This document shows, one piece after another, positions 1 through 12,702 of a stretch of DNA of 64,000 nt. The notes under the pieces are model-generated. The model had not been told where the DNA came from. It made no database searches and worked only from the letters and a program-made list of their open reading frames with translations. The position numbers and the translations under genes are program-made. Source of the stretch: Boswellia sacra (taxonomy: Eukaryota; Streptophyta; Magnoliopsida; Sapindales; Burseraceae); assembly GCA_013180625.2 (NCBI GenBank), contig SNVD02002656.1, forward strand, positions 38,309-102,308. The letters are read 5' to 3'. How positions within the stretch are numbered: the stretch's first letter is position 1; every line of letters begins with the position of its first letter.

Positions 1-196
1 TCAGGTTAGTGTGTGAAAGTGAGTCAGCACTATAAATGCACTTAAAGATTGTACAAACAAGAACTTAGTGAATTGCAGCTCTAAACTATCTGTGGATATG
101 GGTTTTATAACCGAACCATGTAAAATCCTCTTGTACCATATTATATTATAGTTTTTTGTTACATTACATATAATTGATCCATACTTTCAGATCTCA
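1..196 (+). repeat. Copia/Sirevirus LTR fragment (truncated by window start)
   Basis: This stretch matches, with divergence, the minus strand of the right-hand Copia LTR at about 51030-51232. Shared blocks include GTGAGTCAGCACT, AAAGATTGTACAAA, TTAGTGAATTGCAGCTCTA and GGTTTTATAACC. It therefore looks like the 3' (U5) part of a related but different LTR in + orientation. It retains the roughly 60-bp segment that the left LTR at 40009-41232 has lost. No PBS is evident after it. It is probably a relic or the edge of a truncated element. Confidence 0.7.
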
Positions 197-1655
197 CAGA
201 AGGCACCAAGAAGAAGCTGCTATAATTGCACAATCGTTGTGGCTTAACTTCCCTGAATTTACTGGCATTGGGCATTTCGTTTGTGCTATTATTGTTTAGA
301 GTAGTTCTTTTTACCCTTACTTTTGAACTCTTCAAACATCATTTATTATTTATTATTTTTTACTTTTTTTATACCCGAGTAAAATTAATTTAGGACACTG
401 TATAAATAATGAATCTAACACACACTTGTGAGGCAGTCCCTTAAAATCTTGTAAACTTAGAAGTAGGAATGTGAAGAAGTCTTGGGGATCCATTTGAGAC
501 AAAAAAATAAAAGGAAAGAAATAAGAATGTAAATGGAGGAAGGCTTGAAGGTCCATTTCAACCATAAAAGTACAATTCAATAATTTATGCTTAATTAGAA
601 TGAAAAAGAATTGCAATGTGAGTTAAATTAGAGGTCAAATGGCAACCCTCAAACTGAAACCATCCTGCAAACTCTAAACAAAAGGAAATCATATTCTAAA
701 AGACCTTGACATGTTTAAAGATTGGTGAATACAAATTGCAATGAGCCATTATGAACTTAAGTATGGTAATCAAATAAAAAACCAATGCAAACTTATATTG
801 GCATGTTGTATTGCACGTGTATAGAAATGAAGTGTTAATCGTCAAAGAAATGTAGGTTTACAACTAACACCATTAAAACACCTTGGCATTAGAGTTTATC
901 ATTTTATAAGGATAGTTTAGGAATTAAATAAGGTCTATTGAGAAAATAATATCGATTTTAAAATTTTAATAGGAAGAACTTAGAAGTGGGGTCTAGTGAG
1001 TCAAAAAATGGAGGGTAAATAGAATTATTTTATTGTTTATTTAACGAACAACCCTGACTTAAAGAATGCCGATTGAACCCCATTTGAGTTCTAAGGCCAA
1101 ATGTTAAATTAGATTTTTTTTATTTCTAAATAATTTTTATTATTTTATATTGATAATATATCAATCAAAATTAATTCTATTTATTTTTTGAAATGTAATT
1201 AGATTATTAGTAAAATATGATTTTATTTTTCAATAAATGATATAGTTAATCCATTTATTTATTGATCTATTTTACTTTTGAAAAACAGCATCCAAGAGCA
1301 ATTATGATTAAGAGAAATATAATGCATAAAAACAAAATAATAATGAAGATGGCGACTATCTTATCAATCTAAAATATTCAATTAAAAAGAAAAATTAAGA
1401 TTATAATAGAAGGAATCTAAAATTTGATTAGAGATCTTAAAGCAAGATGAACTGGATAGGTATATAAAATCTCAAATACATATCAAGAACTAGGAGAATT
1501 TATGGTTAACTTACGATGAAAAAGATAGAATTTTAGATGAAGTAAGGTTATAAGATATATAGAATGTAACATTAGTTTTTGTCAATTGGGAAATAAAATT
1601 GTATTAATTATGATATTTTAATATCAGTCAATGGTTTAGGAAGATGACAGAAGAT
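197..1655. other. AT-rich intergenic DNA, nothing recognised
   Basis: No open frame of convincing length, no splice-bounded exon series and no clear repeat structure was seen. A short frame at 353-616 (-) is a chance ORF in low-complexity AT-rich DNA. Confidence 0.6.
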
Positions 1656-2560
1656 AGTGTTGGTTTTTTACATGCATGGCACGTGACAATTTGTTTTGTC
1701 ATCTTGTGAAAGAAAACTTTGGTTAATTACATTCCTAATGTAACAGATTTCCCATTTATATTGTATTGCCTAATTCATAAAAGTTTCACTTTAGGAGAAT
1801 CCTAATTTGGGATAGGAGAAGTAAATTAGAGCCCTAGTTAAAGAAGAAGCTTGCATTAATTATCTCATATAGGATAAGGATATTAACCATAGTATCTTAG
1901 ATCATTTAGGAGAATATGTGACTACTTCCTATTATTCATTGATCCTTATCTAAGATTATTTCTTGAGTTACGCTGAAGATCTTGTAGGTCAAAGAAAGAC
2001 AAAGTGTTGGAAAAGGAATAATATATATAGCTATTTTCATAGCTTAGAAATTAATACATCCAATGGTATAAAGAAGAGCAAATTGAGAGCAAGAAAGAGT
2101 GCGCCTTTTCTTTGTTATGCGTATAAAGCATTGAGCTTCTTTTGAGATTTAAATCATGTGAGATTTAACGGTTTGAGTGCTTGCATGATTCTGTAATGGT
2201 TATAGGTCTGTAAGGCTTGAGGGATAAGTGCATACACACGTTTGTAACTAGTATTGTGTGTAGTATCTTTCTTAACAGGATTTAGTTAAAATGGTTGTGA
2301 CAGACAAATTGCAGTAGGGTTTAGAAAGAAAGTTAGACTACTAGAGTTGAAGTTACAAAGAAAGGTGAGTGAGTGAGAAAGGGTCTATAAATCCAAGTAT
2401 TTTGTAATCTGGAGCAACTTAGTGGATTGCAGCTTGGTTACCAATAGATATAGGTTGGCTATAGCTAAACCATGTAAAAGTTTGTTGTGCATCTTTTACT
2501 TTCCTGTTGGTCACATAGATTTACCTGCACATATATTATCTAACAGAACTGACTTTTAGG
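1656..2560 (+). repeat. Decayed LTR-like sequence
   Basis: The segment 2376-2500 has the same layout as the U5 side of the Copia LTRs in this window: a TATAAAT box, then an 'acttagtggattgcagct' block, then 'aaccatgtaaaag'. Upstream, 1780-1960 carries 'ggagaatcctaat..ggataggag' motifs reminiscent of 40620-40720. It is too decayed to define ends or a target duplication. This is a family-level inference only. Confidence 0.4.
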
Positions 2561-2950
2561 CTTCATAACTTTTAGATAGTTTTATAACGAAGTTTTACTC
2601 GTAATAAGGACTATTCACTTTTTATAAAGTGTAATATAAAAAAATTTAGAAAGTTGAGTTATTTAAAAGAATAAAATGATTTATAAGTTACAAAATTTAG
2701 GAAGGAAAATTAAGTTTTTATTTAAAAAAATTAATTATATCAATTACTATATGTGGCATTAGTAATGAGGCCTTGTTCTAAAGTGAGGCCCTAGGCAATT
2801 GCCTCACTTGCTTAGGCCTTCAACTAACACTGGACTCAAGGCTTGCTCAAGCTTTTAACCCTGATTAATATTGGTAAGAATTTAAAAATTCAATAATTAT
2901 TTGGTAAGATAATTTATTATTACTACAAGATGGTCCAACAACTTCAAACT

Positions 2951-3993
2951 AGAGCAAGAACCAATCCCCATGGGGATGGCCCCTGCATATCCCCTACCTG
3001 TTTGAGTCGAGGATAGGGAGCTATAAATAGGGAATGAATGGGGATGGAGACAACAATTTTTCTCAAAATTAAATTGGGATAGGAGTGGAGATTGTGTTCC
3101 CCATCCCAGGCCGGTCCATTCCCTAAAAATATATATATCGGATGTAAAAGAAAAATATTTGAATCTTATTTTTAAAGGATAGTAGAGGATTACGAAAATT
3201 TCTATAGTAATTTTACTTTAATTTTGCTTTTCAAATTTATATATTTAAAATAGATATCTCAATTATTAGTTTAAAATATTTTTCACTTAAAAATGTTTAG
3301 TATTTGATTTTTTGTGAATTTTTGAAAATGACTATGCAATTCTAGAATTTTTAGTTTTTTGCAAGAGATCAGTTTCACAAAACTTATTTGATCTATCTAG
3401 AGATCTCAAAAAATTATGAAATTCATTATATTTTTTCATCTTTGAGTCTAGTTTGATCCTACAAATTTTTGTAATTTTATTCCTTTAGTGAAATTTTTTA
3501 TGTATTTATAAATGAAGAGAGGTTAATCCTAAAAGCTTTTGACAGAACTGATAGACCCCAAAACATAAATTATTTGAAATACCTCTATTATTCAAAAAAT
3601 TTTGAGATTTAACAAGCTTAAATAGAAAAGTGTCTGCAATGTCTCTGTAAAATTTTAGATCAATTAGATTAGTAAATTAATTATAAAAAATTAGAAAATC
3701 AACATTACTTTATTTTGGAAGCTTGAAAGTGAAGTTAGTCAAAAGTTGAAAAATTATTAATATGTTGCAATGTTGAGAATAATGCTAGAATATAATTAAA
3801 CAAAAAAAATGAAATTATTATTTGTTGTTGGGGACGGGGTGGGTTTGAGGATGTTTTAAAAAATTGGGGATGAGAGTGGGTGTCAGAATTAATTTTTAAA
3901 TTGGGGATGAGGTAGGGATAGAGATTAATTTTCAAATTATAGATGGGGATGGAGATGGCATCCTCGCCCTCCACCCGGCGCGATTCCATCTCT
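2951..3993. mobile_element. Non-autonomous DNA transposon with 10-bp target duplication
   Basis: Exact direct repeats ACTTCAAACT lie at 2941-2950 and 3994-4003. The inner ends read AGAG on the left and CTCT on the right, so they are inverted. Both terminal regions are rich in 'ggggatggggat'-type runs, and the right side on the opposite strand mirrors the left (CATCCCCAT-like blocks). No transposase coding is visible. A 9-10 bp duplication would suit a Mutator-like element, but the TIRs are short and degenerate, so class is uncertain. Confidence 0.6.
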
Positions 3994-4199
3994 ACTTCAA
4001 ACTATTAGTAATGTAAAAGATTACTAGTATTATGAAAAATTGCTCAACCATGCTTTAAAAATAGAGTTGAATATAGCATTGAGATAGTTTTTAGGGTACA
4101 TAAGTTGTAACATGTTAATCGTTATGTCACCATAATAATGATGTGGTATATTCATATAATTGTTAGTTAACATTTAGATTATACTCTTTTAATAACTTG

Positions 4200-4480
4200 G
4201 GTGTGTTTGTTTTTGAATTATGTGTTTTTGTTTTCAAAATGATTTGAAAAATGAATTTCTATGATTGAGAAAAAATGGTTTAACTGAAGAATATGTGTTT
4301 GGAAATGAATTCTGAAAATGATTTTAAAAATATGTGTTTGAAAATGAATCATTGAGTTAAAATTTTGAAAACAAAAATAAGATATGTGTTTGGAAATGAA
4401 TCATTAATATCAAATTTTGAAAACAAAAACATAAAATGTGTTTGAAAATGAATTCAAAAAATAGGTTCTCACAAATTGTA
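4200..4480. repeat. Imperfect minisatellite, 'atgtgtttgnaaatgaatc' units
   Basis: Four or more imperfect direct repeats start with ATGTGTTTGGAAATGAA or ATGTGTTTGAAAATGAA (about 4291, 4332, 4384 and 4436). Each is followed by a TTTTGAAAAC-like block, with spacing of roughly 40-52 bp. There is no coding content. Confidence 0.6.
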
Positions 4481-4579
4481 TAAATAAAATGATTATTAAC
4501 AAAGATCACAATGCCCATTTCGTTGATACATACTTTTTGATTTGTTTTCACTCCATCGCACCCATTCCAAAGACAAGAT

Positions 4580-4581
<2 letters not shown>

Positions 4582-4657
<76 letters not shown>

Positions 4658-4733
4658 GCGCATGCGCACACACCCACACACCCACACACACACGCGCGCG
4701 CATGCGCACACACACACACAGACACACGCACAC

Positions 4734-4766
<33 letters not shown>

Positions 4767-4824
4767 CACCCACGCACGCACGCACAGAGACACACACACA
4801 CGCGCGCGCGCGCGCACACACACA
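4582..4824. repeat. Compound microsatellite (CT)n(CA)n with CG-rich interruptions
   Basis: About 18 CT units are followed by roughly 200 bp of alternating CA/CG purine-pyrimidine sequence. Pure CG runs occur near 4655 and 4801-4814. All long frames across it are low-complexity artefacts. Confidence 0.95.
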
Positions 4825-7800
4825 AGAGAAATAATAATAAAATAGAAAGTGACACAAAAACATATAGAACTTCAACTATTAGTACTTATCCATAGTGTTA
4901 GTCATTGATGCTCTAGATGATTATCTTTACATGAACCAGGTCATTCCAAATTAATTCACAAGAAGAATGAAGTATTAAATAGAAATTAAACTTCTGTACT
5001 ATTACATGTGACCAAATACCTTCATAGGTGAAACAAATACACATTTAATAAATCCTGATAAAGAAAAATTACCCAATATAATCTGCATATTAACGGTCAA
5101 GGCCATTACTTCCGACCCAAGAGGATCCACGAAAGATGTTTCCCCCACCAATATGCAACCACAATTGCAACCTGGAAATTAGCTACAAACGCATCAAACG
5201 TAAAGCAGTAGCATTTCGGAAACCACAACCTATTAATGAAATGGACTTCTAACCCATAAACAATTAATCGAATATAAAAAATAGAGCTATTTCTAAACTG
5301 TTTACAATATAATTCATGATCATTCCAAATAGTTTAAGAATGAAACCCTATGCTTCTATTATTTTCAACATGATGCATTTTTTCCTACTCTATTCCTTCT
5401 GCATTTCTAAACCTGCAACACTGAAATTACTCTACACTGAGCAACATAATCTAGAAGCTCAAACAACTTATTATCCCCATGACTGCACAATAAATTAACA
5501 ATTCCACATAAGTCAACAATATCAGGTTAAAGCGCAAACATGAGAATCAATAGGGCAACTAAACTAAAGAAAGAAGATAATAATTTAGGAAAAATGAATT
5601 AAAAATCATGTCAAACAAGAAAGTTGCCCAAAGTTAACTCAATTCCTAGGCGAGTCATAGCAACGACCTCTCTAGCATTGAAATCCTGATGATATAAGCA
5701 ATCTTAATTTTTAAGATACCAATGAAATTATCTAATTTACAGATTGTACATAGAAAAGAATAATTTGTCAAAGGAATGGCTATTTTCTTTCCGTCATGCT
5801 TGCTCTAGAGAAAGCTGCAAGATGAGTTTACTCATCCCTATGAATGAATATCAACACGAAAATGTTAGCTGACAAATTATTTCAGGTAAAAACACTCATT
5901 GCAACATTAAATAATTTGTACAGTTCCACATGGTGATTTGTGCATACCTTCCAGACTAAAACTTTACTTCCACAAAAATCCCTTTGGTTGACTTCCAACT
6001 CATGTTAATCCTCATTCAAACTAGTTTCTTTTACATTTGGCTATTAAGAATACTATTTTCATCAACAAAGTAAAATGCTAAATGAAAAAAACTGATACAA
6101 AACAGAGCTAAGTACCCCACGATTTTCATAGAAAAAAATGTTGAATCAAATTTTAGATGGTTGAGATAAGCTCAATAATATTTTGAGTTTTTTATCCAAT
6201 TTTCCAATAACTGTAAGATGCTCGAATCATTCACCCTCCTATCACAACCACCAACAATAAGTTTAAATAATCAATAAACATTTCAAAATTTATATATGGC
6301 AAGGATTGCAAAAAGTATCAAACTGAGGGAATGAGCTGCATTGAGCAATATAATACCATTCAAGTTAAAACTATGAAACCATGGATTCTAATTATATTAA
6401 ATACCAACTACGTATGAAAACAAACATTTTGAAAAGTAAGACATTGGGCTTATTCCCTTAGCGAAATCATCGCTTGCTACCGAAATATTTCAAGCAAGCC
6501 AAACAGAACTGCTTAACCAACGTGTACTCAACTTCTTGCAACTTAGACAACCCCTTATGTTGAAAACATCATATCCTCATGTCTTTAAAATAACTAAAAT
6601 ATGAAGTAGATAACAACCTATAGATACAATTCAAGCACAAACTGGTTTGGTTTGAAATCATGAGATTCCAATTACAGTTGTTGCAACGATGCCACATGAA
6701 TAGCCAAAACAAAGTTTGAAACTATATTATCAATGAACTATATTTCACCCAAATTCAAATTCTAGACATCATAGAGATATTTTAACAAACAATTATTACG
6801 CATATTCCATAACAAAGCCCAAACACAATTATTGAAAAATAAATAAAAATAAAACAATCTTTACGTCATACTTATGGGATTCTGAGTAGGACCCATTTCA
6901 GAAGAAGAGCAACAACTGATCAACAACCATCCACACGAGGTTCCACACTGACGACGACTCTACAAAAAGCCATTTTGATGGGTTCTAAAAGAATCCGAAG
7001 AAGAAGGTAACAAAGATGATGACAGGTTACATGACGAAGATGGAGAAGAAGAGATGATGGGCATGAAAGAAGCTGAAATTGCCATTTACAAACTCAAAAC
7101 ACTCAAAATGAATTGTTGTTACTTCATTGCCGCCAAAAAGATGAAATTAGTTTGGTTTTGTTTTGAGTTTGCTCTCTGTATTTTATCCACAATAGATAAT
7201 GGAAGCAATCGGTTTTCTTTCTCCAACCATTTCTTCTCTCTTTCTTGCCGATCCTCACACTTCTGTTTCAATTTCTTTTGCTAATTTCTTCTCTGTCGTC
7301 CTTGGTTCATCTCTCTTATCAATTATATTTTCACCAATTACTTTGCCGATAGCCTTTAACGTTAGCGTTCCAATCTTGATGGTGATGGTTAGAGGCAAGG
7401 TGATAAAGGGGCAACATGAAATCAAAACCGACCTGCGTATAGTGGCCATATGTCGGCTTGGGTTTTTGTTGTTGTGGCAGCAGTTTGGTAGCCTCATTTT
7501 TAGGTGTTTTTGTTGCGTGCTTGTTTGGTGGATGGTAAGGTTTTGAAAGAGCTTTGCGATGATGATGCTCGGATTTTTGGATGGTGTTGGTTTGTGATGT
7601 TGCAATTTGTGGATTATGGAGGCGGGTGTTGAGCAGAGCCTTGCTGGTGATTAAGAGCAGAAGAAGCAGACGTGGTACAGATGAAAGCATAGAGAGATAG
7701 AGAGGAAAGATGATTTTTGCTGCAGAACATGGAGGGAGAGACTTGGAATTACGTTTGAAAACGGGTACTGGGCAGCTAATTGTATATATATCCAAGGGTA

Positions 7801-8620
7801 AAGTTCGGGGTAAAAACGAAAATGAGTTTGTTTCATGAAAATAGAAGTGGGAAACAAAAACGAACAAAAATCTCCCGAATGCCAATAAATCGAAAACGAA
7901 AAACACTGGGTGCAGCACAAAAATGAACACAGCATATTTTCAAAAATCATAATATAATGACGAAATCTATTTAACAACAATTCACTTATATAATTTTTTG
8001 AATTACATAAATACACGACTCGAATGTATGTACTACAATCTTTCTAGTTTTAAATTAACACAACCACACAACACAAGTCCAAAGTTCGCAGTCCAAAGAG
8101 AATTGAGAGCAATTAAATATAGTTTAGATGCTTGAGTTTTGTGAAAAGTAATGGCGTACTGATTTGGTGGTGTTTGTTTCCAAATCTCAAAAATATTTTC
8201 TAAAAATCGTATATTTATCAATGCATTTTAAACTAATATTAATCATATATCATTTTCATATTCCCAAAAAAATTAAAATCAACCATATTGCCTTCTCAGA
8301 TTTTGAAAATAATAATTTAAAATGCACAAAAAAAGCTTTTTATTTTCAAGGACGACAAATAATCTTAAATATAAAGATGTTAATACCTTTTTTGCCCTAT
8401 TACACTTGCAAGATAATGAAAATTTATAAAATTAAAAAAAGGAAAAATAATAAAAATTAAATGGGATGAAAATATATAAAATTTAAAAATGATAATTTAT
8501 CTTCATTCAAAATTTGAAACTCAATTTACAGCTTATTTAATTTTCTAAGTTTTTTAAAATTAATTTTTCTCAAATTGATAGTCCAATTTTTCAAGCTACA
8601 CTTAAAAAGAAATATGTTAA
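4825..8620. other. Intergenic region, possible spliced minus-strand transcript
   Basis: Apart from the weak split ORF listed at 5090-6896, no gene is recognised. A TATA-like stretch on the minus strand near 7780-7790 (ATATATAC) lies upstream of frames at 7930-7331. Those frames have no recognisable domain and conflict with each other, so they are left out. Confidence 0.4.
5090..6896 (-). CDS. Candidate two-exon micro-ORF (37 aa), unrecognised
   Basis: On the minus strand an ATG at 6896 opens an 11-codon frame (MGPTQNPISMT) that ends at a donor-like GTAAAG after 6865. A TTTCCAG acceptor at 5171-5173 begins a second segment that stays in phase to a TAA at 5090-5092. The junction codon is completed correctly and the product is 37 residues. 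The second segment contains an odd Trp/Gly-rich stretch (LHIGGGNIFRGSSW). I do not recognise the protein. The large intron (about 1.7 kb) and short exons mean this could be chance. RNA evidence would decide. Confidence 0.2.
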
Positions 8621-8843
8621 GCATGGCCAATGGAAAATTTGTGTGGAAAGCATGAGCGCATATGCATGAACGAACACCGAATAAAGCGGCTCGTGTACAA
8701 AAGTAAGGTAGTGGGTGAGGTTTTGCCAAGTGGCACAGTTGAAGCCGATTGAGCCAATTCGTGATCTCGGCTATTCGGGGGAAGAGCCTGAACTGAACTG
8801 AAGCCAGGAAAAAACGGTTCGAGTCTTCAACGAAGGCCTTTCC

Positions 8844-11700
8844 ATGGCAGTTCACCCCACTACTGTTCCCTTCTCCAGCAAACCATGCGGCACAAGAACT
8901 GCGTTATTCTCTTCATTTTCAACCGCCCCTTTCGCTTCACTTTGTCACTCTCCAATCCGCACCGGTCCCTTCACCTTCAAGCTCTCAACTTCCAGGTCCA
9001 ATCCTCAGTTCTTTTGCATGGTCTTTTGTATATATATGTTAGTTTTGAAGTCATACATTTTTATTTTTTTATTTTTTACAGGTTAAGTAGGGTGGTTTCT
9101 GCTGTAGTTTCAGAAAAGAGTGCAGCTGATTCAACTGATTCTGGCACTGATGTCTTCAAACTCACTTACTTAGAGGTTTGGTTTTGGTTTTATTCAAACA
9201 CTACTTTTCAAAATTGATTAAATTGGAGTTTAAGATTTTTTGTTAAATTTACGGTTTAGGGAAATAGTTGGCTGTGGGAAGTGAGTGGATTGAAACTCTT
9301 GGTTGATCCAATCTTGGTGGGAAACTTGGATTTTGGAATTCCTTGGCTTTATGATGCTGCCAAGAAAGTTTTGAAGAATTTCCAGGTACTTTTATAATAA
9401 CTGAGATTAAAGAATAAATGCTCTTATATTGCTATTAATTAAGTTCTTTATTTTAGTTTTATTAATATTATTGTCGAAATTGATGAGCTTGTTCTAAATG
9501 CCAAGTAGCTTTAGTGCAGCTCACTGATCTTCCAGAGGTTGATTGTTTATTGATTACACAAAGCCTTGATGATCATTGCCATTTGAAGACCTTAAACCCA
9601 CTTTCTCAAAGGTCTCCAAATCTTAAAGTCATTGCAACTCCCAATGCCAAGCCATTGCTGGATCCTCTTTTCAAAAATGTGAGTTATATGATTCAAACTT
9701 GGTTTTTTTTTTTTTTTTTTAATCTTGGTTTTTGGTTTATGCAAGCTGTTTAATTGAAATTTAATCATTTTGTGTGTGCAGTTTGTTAAATGTTGTAACT
9801 GAGTGGCTGTTGAAATAAAAATGATACAATTAATTGATTCAGTGCTCCTGTGTAAGGGTTTCCCAAATCTTGCTTCTGTATAACACTTGCTAACAATGTC
9901 GTTGGCTGCTGAGAATAGTCACAAATATTTGCTTTCAGTTACATCGTTATGTTGATGAATGCAATAATTTGTTGTACAAACCGTTGCCCGTTTAATGTGA
10001 AACAGAAGCAAGATATCTGTTATTTCAAAATCACCAATAAGTGCTAGGCAAATTTGTTTTTCCAACTTGTCATTCTCCAAGAAAAGCATCATGCCAACTT
10101 TCTGGAAATTTACTGTTATTAATGCTTGTGGTATATAGTAATATATCAATGCATATGCTTTACCATTTTAAACTTAATTTCATAATCCCCAGGTTACATA
10201 TCTAGAACCTGGTCAGAGCATTGAATTTGAAGCAAGAAATGGTTCCAAAGTCAGAATGAAAGCTACTGCTGGGCCTGTTCTGGGTCCTCCATGGCAACGC
10301 CCTGAGAATGGGTACATCTTTTTCAGTCTTCAGTTTTCTGTTGTAATTTCAAGCATACTTCTTCCTCTGCTCCAAACCCAACTGATTATGTCACCTTAAT
10401 ATTATTTCTCCTTTGTAGACTACTATCTTTTGCTTTTGGTTAATTTGACAACTGAATGTTTTTCCTTCTTGGGTGTGTAATATGTTGTCCAGGTATCTTG
10501 TCGATTCTCCACAGGGCCAACTGACACTTTATTATGAACCCCACTGTGTATACAATAGAAATTTTGTGGAGAAGGAACGTGCTGACATTGTCATTACCCC
10601 TGTCATAAAGCAGCTTCTCCCTAAATTTACTTTGGTTTCGGGACAAGAAGATGCAGTTCAACTAGCTAAGTTGCTGCATGCCAAGTACATAACATGTACT
10701 TTTGAAGCTAATTAACTTTTATTGTGTTTATGTTTTCATTGTCTTTCCTTACTTGTTTTATAGGTTTATTGTACCAATGAAAAATGGAGATCTTGATAGC
10801 AAAGGGCTTCTTGCAAGTATAATTCAGGCTGAAGGAACAATTGAATCATTCAAGGTCTGATTATTTTATTTGTTGATAAAAAGTATTGAGTTAAGACTTC
10901 GTTGTTACTTAGCCAATATGAGAAGAGATATTATGTTTATTTGATAGTGTTCTTTTTATCTAGAAATGGTGCTGAGCCAACTTTAGCTAAGAACATAAAG
11001 TTAGAATTACGGAATTTTACTGGATCATCTTTGTGGTTCAACTTGCAGTGGTACCAAAAACTGCCTACATTATTTTCTGTACACTTCATATTTACTAATA
11101 GCTGAAAGTTTAAGTCATTACAAATTACTAAAATTTCAAGATTACTTCTTGTTGTGCCCTCTTATTAACCCCATTTGATGAATTATTACATTAGTTCGAA
11201 GAGACCTTGAACCTTTGTTGTGATGTGAAAAAATTATACTATATATTTAAAAGATACAGTAGTACCTTATGCAGTGATGTGGGAACTTTTTGGCTTGTTG
11301 ATTTCCTCAATCTCCTCTTGGTAACTTAGGTGGAGTGCATCAAAATTATCACCCTGTATGTGCTAAATTTGGTGGTTAGAAACATTAAGAAGCAAATGTG
11401 TAAGTAATAATATTCATCAAATCTTCTGTTCTTAACAATGAATGATTTAGAATGCTGTAACAGAATAGCAAAATTTTACTGCAATTATGGAATGGCTTCA
11501 AGATAATATGGGATCACCTTAGACACATTTGTGGAAAGTCATTCAGTAATTAGCAGTCAATTTCTTTCTAAATTTATTTGATATGGAAGTAAATGGCTCT
11601 TCTCTTGCAGGATCTCTTATCCAGGGAATTACCAGATGCTCAGGTACTAGAACCCAGACCTGGTGTACCGCTAGAAATTTCGGCACCTCCGAATCCATAA
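8844..11700 (+). CDS. Metallo-beta-lactamase-fold family protein, probably plastid-targeted
   Basis: Eight exons join in frame into a 340-residue protein: 8844-8995, 9082-9175, 9260-9385, 9520-9678, 10193-10311, 10493-10684, 10764-10854 and 11611-11700 (TAA). All seven introns are GT-AG, with consistent phases. It resembles the plant 'metallo-hydrolase/oxidoreductase superfamily' proteins of the Arabidopsis At1g29700 type, recalled at family level. Residues 1-55 are Ser/Thr/Arg-rich and poor in acids, as in a chloroplast transit peptide. The fold then shows the start of an MBL strand series (GNSWLWEVSGLKLLVDP) and VDCLLITQSLDDHCH where a typical MBL enzyme has HxHxDH. So only part of the zinc-binding set is visible and hydrolase activity is uncertain. 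Later blocks (QLTLYYEPHC, ADIVITPVIKQ, FIVPMKNGDLD) fit the C-terminal half of the fold. The 3' UTR probably runs to about 11990. No clear TATA box was seen. It looks intact. Confidence 0.88.
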
Positions 11701-12333
11701 TTTGCCTCTAATATCACAATTGAACAGCATCAAAAACGTTGTCTATCAACGGTAAGGGTTTTACTTCCGGCTTTTGTTTTGAGGAGAAATGGAACTCAGG
11801 CCAGAAGAGAAGTTGTAACTTCAGCTGGGCCCTTCATTTTCAACTTCCAAAGTGGCTCTAATATCTCTTGAATGTAATGATGATGGACTCTTTCATGACA
11901 TATATATGAAACTGTAAATAGTCTAATCAGAAGATAAGTTTGAGCTCTAGTTACATATATGCTTTTAATTACAATACATTCTTAATGAAGTTTTTCTAGC
12001 AACTTATATTTTGCCTCCCAAATGTTAATATAGTGTGCATATTGCAAATCACTCCTACACAAGTGACTTCTAGCAATCTATAACCATGAAACGTAATAAC
12101 TGGCTCACATTACAATAGTTAATGGGGCAGCTAGACCAATCTTTAACTATTCATTTGATGGATTGTTGATGTAGACGAGATTGGATTCAAATATATGGCT
12201 CGTCTCTTCAGGACAACTGAAAGAATGGGGCTAGCTTCACAGTTGTTTGTTGGTTACTATTATAGATGGGGCTAGGTTGTTACTGTTAATGATCGGGCTT
12301 GATAATTTTTGGGCTTTGTTGAATTGGGAAACG
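11701..12333. other. 3' UTR and intergenic DNA
   Basis: The first roughly 250-290 bases downstream of the MBL-fold stop are probably 3' UTR. The remainder shows no gene or repeat that I can support. Confidence 0.5.
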
Positions 12334-12342
12334 TTAAAACAA

Positions 12343-12693
12343 AAATAGTTTTATTCGACCTCTATTTTTTATTTTATTAGCGTTCATCTTAATATTAAAT
12401 AAAGATATAGTTATAATAAAAATATAAGACATAATATAATTAATATTTAGATAATTAATTTAATAAAAATTCTTAATTCTTTATTATATATCTATATCAT
12501 TTTTTCTATTTTTTCTTTTTTATAGGATTAATTACCTATAATTATAATAGCTATAATTATATTTTATAGGAAAAATTAGAGAAAAACGGAAGAGAGAGAG
12601 ATGGATGGGTTATATTTTTCTTATAATTTTACCTTTACTAAATAAGAGCTAGGGGCTAATGAGGTGAAAAATTAACGCTTAATAGAACCACTC
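12343..12693. mobile_element. Mutator-type MITE, copy 1 of three
   Basis: Exact 9-bp duplications TTAAAACAA lie at 12334-12342 and 12694-12702. The ends are inverted relative to each other over about 75 bp: left 'aaatagttttatt...attagc...ttataataaaaatataa' against the reverse complement of the right end 'gagtggttctatt...attagc...ttataagaaaaatataa'. The 351-bp length, lack of coding and 9-bp duplication fit a Mutator-derived MITE. Related copies are at 27844-29025 and 38001-38862. Confidence 0.75.
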
Positions 12694-12702
12694 TTAAAAC
12701 AA

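Noticed and set aside
4357..4895. Long Cys/Val or Thr/His repeat ORFs on both strands
   Set aside because: They are translations of the CA/CG/CT microsatellite and carry no protein signal.
7054..8016. Overlapping frames of 76-199 codons on both strands
   Set aside because: No family match, no consistent exon structure, and several frames compete over the same DNA. The hydrophobic N-terminus at about 7710 (-) is not enough to claim a secreted protein.
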